Source: Neoarius graeffei
Lineage: Eukaryota; Chordata; Actinopteri; Siluriformes; Ariidae
DNA: 64,000 nucleotides
Reading direction: 5' to 3'
Assembly (NCBI RefSeq): GCF_027579695.1
Contig: NC_083590.1
Span: forward strand, 18,832,799-18,896,798
Shown here: piece after piece, positions 59,201 through 64,000 of the stretch
Layout of the letters: each line of letters starts with the position of its first letter
Position numbering within the stretch: the first letter of the stretch is position 1
Position numbers and translations under genes: made by a program
The notes under the pieces: generated by a model
Databases searched by the model: none
What the model saw: the letters and a program-made list of their open reading frames with translations, nothing else
Told to the model about the DNA's origin: nothing

Positions 59201-62200
59201 ATTTATTGTTGAGAGAAAATATCTTTAATATGGGTAAATTTATCTATTATTTCTTATTAGAAGTTTACTAGAACTCAAATGTAAGATTATTTAGCTTACT
59301 TTGAGACGCTTTTACTAATTTCAAGCCTTAAATTTTCTTATTCTATTGGCAGATAATTTTGCTTCTTTCTAGAATTGAATGCTTAAAATGAGCAAAATTA
59401 TCCGCCAATAGAATAAGAAAATTTAAGGCTTGAAATTAGTAAAAGTGTCTCAAAGTAAGCTAAATAATCTTACATTTGAGTTCTAGTAAACTTCTAATAA
59501 GAAATAATAGATACATTCACAGGCGGCACGGTGGTGTAGTGGTTAGTGCTGTCGCCTTACAGCAAGAAGGTCCGGGTTCGAGCCCCGTGGCCGGCGAGGG
59601 CCTTTCTGTGCGGAGTTTGCATGTTCTCCCCGTGTCCGCGTGGGTTTCCTCCGGGTGCTCCGGTTTCCCCCACAGTCCAAAGACATGCAGGTTAGGTTAA
59701 CTGGTGACTCTAAATTGAGCGTAGGTGTGAGTGTGAATGGTTGTCTGTGTCTAATGGCCTTTTTCAGCTCGCTTCAGCTCACTTCAGCCCGACACGGCTC
59801 GCGTTTCGACTACCAAAGAACAGCACGACTCAGGCTACGTTTACACTAGACCGTATCTGTCTCGTTTTCTTCGCGGATGCACTGTCCGTTTACATTAACC
59901 CCCCTGAAAAAGCGGGGAAACGGGAATCCGCCAGCGTCCACGTATTCAATCTAGATCGTATCAGCTCCGGTGCTGTGTAAACATTGAGAATACGCGAATA
60001 CGCTGTGCTGAGCTCTAGCTGGCGTCTCATTGGACAACGTCACTGTGACATCCACCTTCCTGATTCGCTGGCGTTGGTCATGTGACGCGACTGCTGAAAA
60101 ACGGCGCAGACTTCCGCCTTGTATCACCTTTCATTAAAGAGTATAAAAGTATGAAAATACCGCAAATACTGATGCAAATACTGCCCATTGTGTAGTTATG
60201 ATTGTCTTTAGGCTTGCCATCCTTCCACTTGCAAGTAATAAGTGATATGCGCTGGGATCTCACACACAGCGGCTCAGTCCCGAATCGTGGCTTGTGCACT
60301 TCACTCGCGCGCTCTGTGAGCTGCGCAAGGCCGGAGTGCGCACCCTCCAGAGGGCACTCGCTGTTCAGGGCGGAGTGATTTGGAGCGCAGGATGCCTGCG
60401 GAGCCGAGCGTATCCGCGTATTGGTGTTGCTGTGTGCACGGCTAACGGTTTTATGTAAACACGAATCGTTTTAAGAACGTTAATCTGATGATCCGCTGAT
60501 TCGACGTAATGTAAACGTAGCCTCAGCTCGCTTCAGCCCTGCTTAGCCCCTAAAACTCGCACGGTTTTGGAGTGGGGCTGAAGCGAGCCAAAGCGAGCCG
60601 AGTGGGGCTGGGGGCGTGAGCAGACACTCCCCTGTGCACTGATTGGTGAGGAGGAGTGTCCTCACATGCCCACACACGCCCCGCGAGCACGCTGGGATCT
60701 GTAAACACCGTAAACCCGGAAGAAGCAGAATTACGAATTACGAGAATTTCTGAAGCCTTATGCGCCTCGCCTCATCTATACGCTCTTGCCAGTATCTGTT
60801 TGCGTTGTCGGTGACAACAAGCCACAGCACCAAGACCAGCAACACTAACGACTCCATGTCCTCCATGTTTATTGTTTACTATCCGGGTCGTGAGACTACC
60901 GCTTAAAAGATCACTGATGTCACTGTTTGCGCTGCTTAACAACATCACGTGACGTCCACCCACTTTCGCTAACTCCACCCAATGTGTCCACCCACTTCCA
61001 GCCAGCACGGTTCAGCGCGGTTGTAGTCGAAATGCAACTCCAACAGCCCCACTCAGCTCGACTCAGCCCAACTCAGCACGGCACGGCTCAGCCACGTTTG
61101 TAGTGGAAAAGCGGCATATGTGTCAGCCCTGTGATGACCTGGCGACTTGTCCAGGGTGTATCCCACCTTTCGCCCGTAGTCAGCTGGGATTGAGGTATTT
61201 CACCCACCTGACCAAGTCATGTGATGCTGCCATTTTGGACGGCACGGCTCGAATCAGTTTGAATGCGAGGAAGGCGACAAACGAAAAACATAAAAGAAAA
61301 AGGAGCGAGATGCAGAAAACACCTTCACTATCCAGCGACGTAGGGCATTTACAGGGTGAGCAGAGGGAGAGGTATTTGCAAAAATTGAGGTTAGCAGGCT
61401 TAGAGAACGACGTTTACCTGCTTCCACCAGGATTGTTCACTGACGTACGGAAGTACACGAAGCCCTCGTCTTTACCTGACTTCGGCCCACAGGATCTGTA
61501 TACCTGTGTCGTTAAAAACCCATCGCCATACACAGGTACTGATCTGAAAGCGTATAAGAGTTTGGATGCCTACAAATATTTTGTGTCAGGCTGGGTAACA
61601 TGCCTACATCAGCGGGTCGTCCCTGGAGCCGGTGGTCGCCATCTTATTACAGCTAAGGTTTGTTCACATTTTCATTTACTTTCGGTCCTCAGGATAAACA
61701 AAATGTTATTAAATGTCATTGAAATAACTTCTTAGTCTGTTGAGACATGGCCCGTTATAAATTTGCTGTTACCAGGCAATGACCAAGAACTGTATTATTA
61801 GGGTCGGTGTAGTTGTAGCAGTGTACTAGCAGCTAGCTGTTAGCACTAGCTAATGTCAACAACATCATAGCTGGTATGTTACTGTAGCAATGTTTACGTT
61901 CAGTCATTTGGATGACTGTTAAAACCTTTCAGTCTCAAGTTTTTCCTTTACTGGATTTACTAGTTTACTGAGCTAGCGCGCTCGGGCAGGCTGGGAGCAG
62001 CGCGCGCTAGCCTGCCGGCGGCCGGCGCGCGCTAGCTCAGTAAACTAGTAAATCCAGTAAAGGAAAAACTTGAGCCTGAAAGGTTTTAACAGTCATCCAA
62101 ATGACTGAACGTAAACATTGCTACAGTAACATACCAGCTACTGTTGTTGACATTAGCTAGCTTGACGTTCAAAATGGCGGACACCGGGGCGTCACGTGAC

Positions 62201-62785
62201 CCTGTGACGTCAGGTGAAATACCTCAATAGGCTCCAGCTTGCCTGTGACCCTGGAGAACAGGATAAAGCGGCTAGAGATAATGAGATGAGATGAGATAAA
62301 TTCACCCATATTAAAGATATTTTCTCTCAACAAGAAATCATTTTTTGCAGTGTAACAACACTATAGAAGTGAGTGCAGGACAGAGCTCCAGTAGAGCTTT
62401 TCCTGACACTGGAGACTCCTTCCATCACTGCTCAGTAAAAGTCCCCTTACAGAAAACTTCACTATAGATGACTTGCAACCACGTGATCAAAATCATGAGT
62501 GTCCGCCATGATGGCGGATATACAAAGCAACTCGGACGGCAGCCGCTGAAAGCGTGTCTGTTTCTGTGTGGAGTTTGCATGTTCTCTCCGTGTCCGCGTG
62601 GGTTTCCTCCGGGTGCTCTGGTTTCCCCCACTGAATGCTGAATTTTCTCAGTATTATCACGATTTGAACACTCGAGCGAAGATTTGATACAAAGAGAAGA
62701 TAGATATGTGGGTTTTGACCCATATTATTTAAAAAAAGTCAGACTTTTCTGAAGATAAGACTCTTCTACTGACCATCAAGTACCC

Positions 62786-62859
<74 letters not shown>

Positions 62860-63869
62860 CGTTCTATCTGGTTCGGCTGCTGAAGAATGTAGTCCGACCC
62901 TGGACGAAACACAGCCCGTGTTCTGAGTGGGTGCCCAGTCTGGATTGTTTCTATCGTATAATTTTGCTGGCGCTCCTAGAAGCGAAACGGTAATACACGC
63001 GCTAAAATGATAACAACGACCGAGTGAACCACGACAAGAGAGAACGCTCATTTTATAGCAAAATTCTAGCAACACGAAATAAAATTCTTCCATGATATTA
63101 TCGAGAAAGCTTTCGAATCTGACCTGAGATAAAATGATGACTGCAAACACGAGCTGTTTTGGTTTTAGAGAAAACTCTGTTAGATCAGCGCTGCCGATGT
63201 TGTTCAGCCGTGCTCGTCTCCTCTCCGTACTAAACCTCAGCGTTTCCTCGCCCTCTTTCCGAGTCACGGATGGAATTCTAAAAAATCGGAACGTGCCACG
63301 GTCATGAGTACTGTTGTGACCACGACCATATACAGCACACAGATACGGCTGAGCTAAAAGAACGCTTAAAGCAGTTGAAAAACAAAGAGAGCTCGGCAGG
63401 CGTGACTATGTTTTGTATGGAATGTCGCTTGACCCGCATCTGTATATCTACCAACATGGCCGACATCCGGGTTTCGGTTCTGCTTTCACGTCACTTGCAA
63501 GTCAAGGATACCAACAATAACATACACTTTTAAACGCGTTTATATTTTAGCCTCTGCTGTACAAGTCCCTGTGCATGTGGTTACTATAGAAACATTAAAG
63601 TATTAGAACATGGCAGAAAGCGAAGCCTATTGACCAATCAGATTTGAGAATTCAACAGTGCTGAGTATGTGTAATAATATCTGCTTTATTAAAAGTCCTT
63701 CATAAGCTGCGTGTGTGTGTGTGGTTACTATTCCTTTACCTTTTTTAGGTGCAGATGGTTGGATGTGGAAGGGTAGGTTCTTGCTGGAGGCTCGGAGTTC
63801 CTGTTTCAGCGCTAACATGTACTCCACCTCCTCTCCTGTTTGCAGAGGAACCGGCCTGAACTGCATGGG
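50572..63869 (-). CDS. polr3gl: RNA polymerase III subunit G-like (RPC7-like), C-terminal six exons; 5' end outside window
   Basis: POLR3GL is a small acidic-tailed subunit of nuclear RNA polymerase III. It belongs to the RPC3-RPC6-RPC7 subcomplex that bridges the enzyme to TFIIIB at tRNA and 5S genes. Six exons read in order on the minus strand with matching phases (0, 1, 1, 1, 0, 0). Seen motifs: FRPVPLQTGEEVEYMLALKQ near the N-terminal side, then DVARYSDKYQ, DWSRLPKEL, a Lys/Ala-rich linker, an acidic E/D/K-rich tail, and the end ETDYIMSYFDNGEGFGG...DNMDEATY-stop. YSDKYQ and ETDYIMSYFDNGE fit the POLR3GL paralogue better than POLR3G, from remembered family sequences. The visible part is about 176 residues against roughly 218 for the mammalian protein, so about 40 N-terminal residues lie right of the window. 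Introns are 155, 4117, 3688, 105 and 4702 bp. The three large ones are packed with transposons, but no exon is interrupted. Confidence 0.93.
50814..50939 (-). CDS. polr3gl: polr3gl exon E (acidic tail)
   Basis: This 126 bp exon encodes 42 residues in phase 0. It starts NLEKKEEENQSEGEDEEKK and continues as a Glu/Lys/Asp-rich stretch ending EEYEEEEFEE. The acceptor is cccaacag and the donor is gtgaga. The acidic low-complexity tail is typical of RPC7 proteins. Confidence 0.92.
51138..52664 (+). mobile_element. hAT element, 1527 bp, in polr3gl intron, perfect 8 bp target duplication
   Basis: Ends cagggccgtaac and gttacggccctg, flanked by acagcgcc at 51130-51137 and 52665-52672. A short plus-strand first exon (51508-51630) reads MKSTTLKQTKLSSGKSTSER then KRKREEGELILPVTDSYVPE, like the start of some hAT transposases; nothing catalytic follows. 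A 230 bp (TCAC)n array at 52232-52465 lies inside. On minus, 51477-51150 has an open frame (LAAESDLDENTSQLLYIPRC...) with no known domain. Confidence 0.9.
52232..52465. repeat. (TCAC)n microsatellite
   Basis: About 230 bp of TCAC with small interruptions, inside the hAT element at 51138-52664. Confidence 0.97.
53105..53170. repeat. end fragment of a Tc1-type repeat
   Basis: accaagggtgccaataatta and tggagctgactgta resemble the terminal part of a common fish Tc1-type MITE. The opposite end is absent. Confidence 0.5.
53208..53245. repeat. (AAT)n microsatellite
   Basis: Uninterrupted trinucleotide run. Confidence 0.95.
53400..53530. repeat. dispersed repeat fragment
   Basis: cgctgattattttcctataa then cagcatgtcctgaagtgttt matches the family split at 8130-8900. 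Confidence 0.55.
53540..54150. other. no recognisable feature (polr3gl intron)
   Basis: Nothing recognised. Confidence 0.4.
54165..54533 (-). repeat. V-SINE, full length, in polr3gl intron, 12 bp target duplication
   Basis: Flanked by aagtttgtatct at 54153-54164 and 54534-54545. It lies in the same orientation as the gene, between exons D and E. Confidence 0.95.
55057..55124 (-). CDS. polr3gl: polr3gl exon D (basic linker)
   Basis: This 68 bp exon has acceptor ccacag and donor gtaaac. Joined in phase 1 it reads Lys-Thr-Lys-Pro-Ala-Met followed by KSKTKAAATKELLQKLE, a basic Ala-rich linker that ends at the KLE found before the acidic tail in this family. Conservation is weaker than in neighbouring exons, so the call rests on phase, position and the KLE junction. 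Confidence 0.85.
55290..56040 (+). repeat. dispersed element with a strong terminal palindrome
   Basis: Contains gggtccgtatcctacgatac-type repeats, a short open frame at 55543 (MDSNNNSSLHSKSEFYYPEE...) of a type recurrent in fish transposons, and a palindrome at about 55889-56036 whose arms share atttaccagc and gtccgtatggtgaaataccg then tgacctcg. The class is not resolved. Confidence 0.6.
56200..57600. repeat. mosaic of dispersed repeats with two hairpins
   Basis: 56250-56330 (cgagctccatctgggacatg and neighbours) is a motif common in fish repeats. Hairpin 1: ggtatatcagatatattcca versus its near complement, about 56862-56946. Hairpin 2: attacacggtggtgtgaaga-type arms at about 57475-57598. A V-SINE (56474-56846) sits between tandem scraps. 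Confidence 0.6.
56474..56846 (+). repeat. V-SINE, full length, in polr3gl intron
   Basis: Flanked by agctggcgttgag (56461-56473) and ggctggtgttgag (56848-56860), an imperfect target duplication. Confidence 0.93.
57865..58475 (+). mobile_element. pearl/HINE-like element C: ~155 bp units, (GACG/GACA) tract, terminal hairpin
   Basis: Units beginning gacatttgacctcacagt lie at about 57865 (short), 57951, 58113 and 58264, so the full units are about 150-162 bp. They share gaccttgaccttagaccttt and gcgcacaaatggtgaa. The end reads acggacagacggacaacccg then ataatgcctcc...ggcgaaggcat, a hairpin. Layout as in elements A and B, sequence distinct. Confidence 0.65.
58528..58634. repeat. palindromic repeat (aacagttattccac family), copy 2
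   Basis: Same arms as 25338-25451 but opposite orientation of the inner part. It is preceded by ccagtgaatgtggatagaat, the shared flank. Confidence 0.85.
58813..58869 (-). CDS. polr3gl: polr3gl exon C
   Basis: This 57 bp exon is separated from exon B by an intron of only 105 bp. It encodes DWSRLPKELCIKVQKSRKT, matching the DWRRLPRELKIRVRK segment of vertebrate POLR3GL. The acceptor is gtttcag and the donor is gtgagtaa. It leaves in phase 1. Confidence 0.92.
58975..59037 (-). CDS. polr3gl: polr3gl exon B
   Basis: This 63 bp exon lies between a minus-strand acceptor (ttcactag) and a donor (gtaaac). It encodes DVARYSDKYQTAEPKHSEW followed by Thr-Pro. Entry and exit phases are both 1, which matches exons A and C. 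The motif YSDKYQ is the POLR3GL-type version of this segment. Confidence 0.92.
59754..61116. mobile_element. MITE inside the V-SINE, itself interrupted
   Basis: Ends atggcctttttcagctcgct and gtagtggaaaagcggca with TA on both sides (59752-59753, 61117-61118). It is rich in cagctcg/cactcag motifs. Without the insert at 59833-60522 it is about 670 bp. Superfamily not fixed. Confidence 0.75.
59833..60522. mobile_element. 690 bp element with inverted ends ggctacgtttaca
   Basis: Inverted ends ggctacgtttaca and tgtaaacgtagcc, with tca on both sides (59830-59832, 60523-60525). The interior has CpG-rich segments and no recognisable protein. This repeat type occurs in many fish. Confidence 0.8.
61225..61657 (+). 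pseudogene. first exon of a YqaJ-nuclease-type transposon protein
   Basis: The reading frame contains EQRERYLQKLRLAGLENDVY, LPDFGPQDLYTCVVKNPSPY, then DLKAYKSLDAYKYFVSGWV and GGRHLITAK before a donor (gtttgt) at 61658. The LKAYKSL-x-AY-x-FV-x-GWV block is characteristic of the N-terminal part of fish ISL2EU accessory proteins that carry a YqaJ-like exonuclease domain further on. The later exons with SWIM-like and YqaJ domains are missing. The exon itself has no stop, but upstream read-through goes into V-SINE sequence, so the true start (perhaps near 61310, MQKTPSLSS) is unclear. Confidence 0.7.
61846..62160. repeat. 315 bp near-perfect palindrome
   Basis: Arms of about 137 bp (ctagctaatgtcaacaacat... 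to ...gagctagcgcgc) differ at only a few positions. The loop of about 40 bp is GC-rich and has its own small hairpin (ggcaggct/agcctgcc). Confidence 0.93.
62557..62632 (+). repeat. V-SINE core-only fragment
   Basis: Only tgtgtggagtttgcatgttc through gtttcccccac, the conserved core, is present; head and tail are missing. Confidence 0.8.
62790..62857. repeat. (TA)n microsatellite
   Basis: About 68 bp of TA dinucleotides in the first large polr3gl intron. Confidence 0.97.
62860..63735. other. no recognisable feature (polr3gl intron)
   Basis: Nothing recognised. A short (GT)n stands at about 63713-63722. Confidence 0.4.
63740..63869 (-). CDS. polr3gl: polr3gl exon A (first exon in window)
   Basis: This 130 bp exon starts after the minus-strand acceptor ttttcag and begins in phase 0 with Pro-Met-Gln-Phe. 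It ends before the donor gtaaag after one base of the next codon. It encodes FRPVPLQTGEEVEYMLALKQ, the most conserved part of the RPC7 family N-terminal half, then a segment ending PSAPKK. The preceding exon or exons must lie beyond position 64000. Confidence 0.93.
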
Positions 63870-64000
63870 CTGAAAATGAACAGGTGGATATGAGGAAATA
63901 CACAGATACAGACACACAGACTTCACCGTATCAACTACTTCGGCCTGTTATGGCTAAGATTACACGGTTTACTGTGATCAGTAGGATGTAAGTTTTGTGT

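Larger units (their letters stand above)
61191..62226 (+). mobile_element. ISL2EU-like element, 1036 bp, AT target duplication
   Basis: Ends tgaggtatttcacc and ggtgaaatacctca are exact complements, with AT on each side (61189-61190, 62227-62228), the 2 bp target known for ISL2EU. It carries one exon of a YqaJ-type accessory protein (61225-61657) and a 315 bp palindrome (61846-62160). The THAP transposase is absent. Confidence 0.75.
59521..62296 (+). repeat. V-SINE in three pieces (59521-59753, 61117-61190, 62227-62296)
   Basis: Each piece joins seamlessly to the next in the V-SINE consensus once the two inserts (59754-61116 and 61191-62226) are set aside. attcac-like bases at the edges (59515-59520 and about 62298-62303) look like its target duplication. 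Confidence 0.92.
59188..62357. mobile_element. fold-back MITE (cactgcaaaaaatg), carrying the nested insertions below
   Basis: Left end cactgcaaaaaatgattt (59188) and right end aaatcattttttgcagtg (62337-62354) are inverted repeats of about 55 bp. In the left part a second internal palindrome (about 59230-59510: ttcttattagaagtttacta versus its complement) is nearly perfect. The V-SINE at 59521 opened the right half. Before insertions the element was about 390 bp. Confidence 0.88.

Noticed and set aside
61103-61735. A 210-codon gene starting at 61103
   Set aside because: The first ~30 codons are V-SINE sequence upstream of the ISL2EU-like insertion; only the later part is a transposon exon.
1-64000. 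CRISPR arrays, operons or bacterial regulatory sites
   Set aside because: The sequence is vertebrate; direct repeats here are micro- and minisatellites without spacers.

Overview
The window looks like intergenic and intronic DNA of a ray-finned fish, most probably a teleost. The evidence is about fifteen near-identical full-length copies of a tRNA-headed V-SINE (DANA/Mermaid-like, with the conserved vertebrate V-SINE core), several Tc1-like and hAT transposons of types common in fish, L2-type LINE 3' ends, and a vertebrate gene with split exons. I cannot name the species.

One host gene is clearly supported: polr3gl (RNA polymerase III subunit G-like, the RPC7/RPC32 paralogue), on the minus strand. 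Six exons lie at 63740-63869, 59037-58975, 58869-58813, 55124-55057, 50939-50814 and 50658-50572 (stop at 50572-50574). All have consensus splice sites and consistent phases, and together they give about 176 residues of the C-terminal four fifths. The N-terminal exons lie beyond the right edge. I found no convincing host exon in 1-50500.

Layout: 1-9 kb holds Tc1-like remnants, an L2 LINE 3' end split by a nearly whole Tc1-like transposon (4028-5637), a TA-flanked MITE (6267-6822), a TTAA-flanked long-TIR MITE (7134-7759) and a V-SINE with a different tail. 10-13.1 kb is dominated by two minisatellites (35 bp and 27/29 bp units). 13.7-14.6 kb is a deletion derivative of an ISL2EU-like transposon with a THAP exon. 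16.2-17.4 kb is a GATA/GACA cluster. 23.0-24.2 kb is an unusual inverted-repeat element built from about 30 bp minisatellite units. 26.8-28.7 kb is a three-level nest (MITE > L2 and Tc1-type MITE). 29.6-30.5 and 43.6-44.7 kb are hAT elements with perfect 8 bp target duplications. 31.9-33.0 kb is a SINE-containing tandem duplication. 40.6-42.2 and 46.2-46.8 kb hold LTR-retrotransposon fossils. 45.3-47.1 kb is a MITE holding other insertions.

The polr3gl introns (50.6-63.8 kb) are the richest part. They contain a complete hAT element (51138-52664), a pearl/HINE-like tandem-repeat element (57865-58475), and a deep nest at 59190-62360: a fold-back MITE interrupted by a V-SINE, itself interrupted by a MITE (with another element inside it) and by an ISL2EU-like element carrying a YqaJ-protein-type exon and a 315 bp near-perfect palindrome.

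No new multi-gene system is evident. The items most worth a second look are the fold-back minisatellite element, the pearl-like trio, the ISL2EU derivatives with their palindrome, and the shared SINE/LINE tail.
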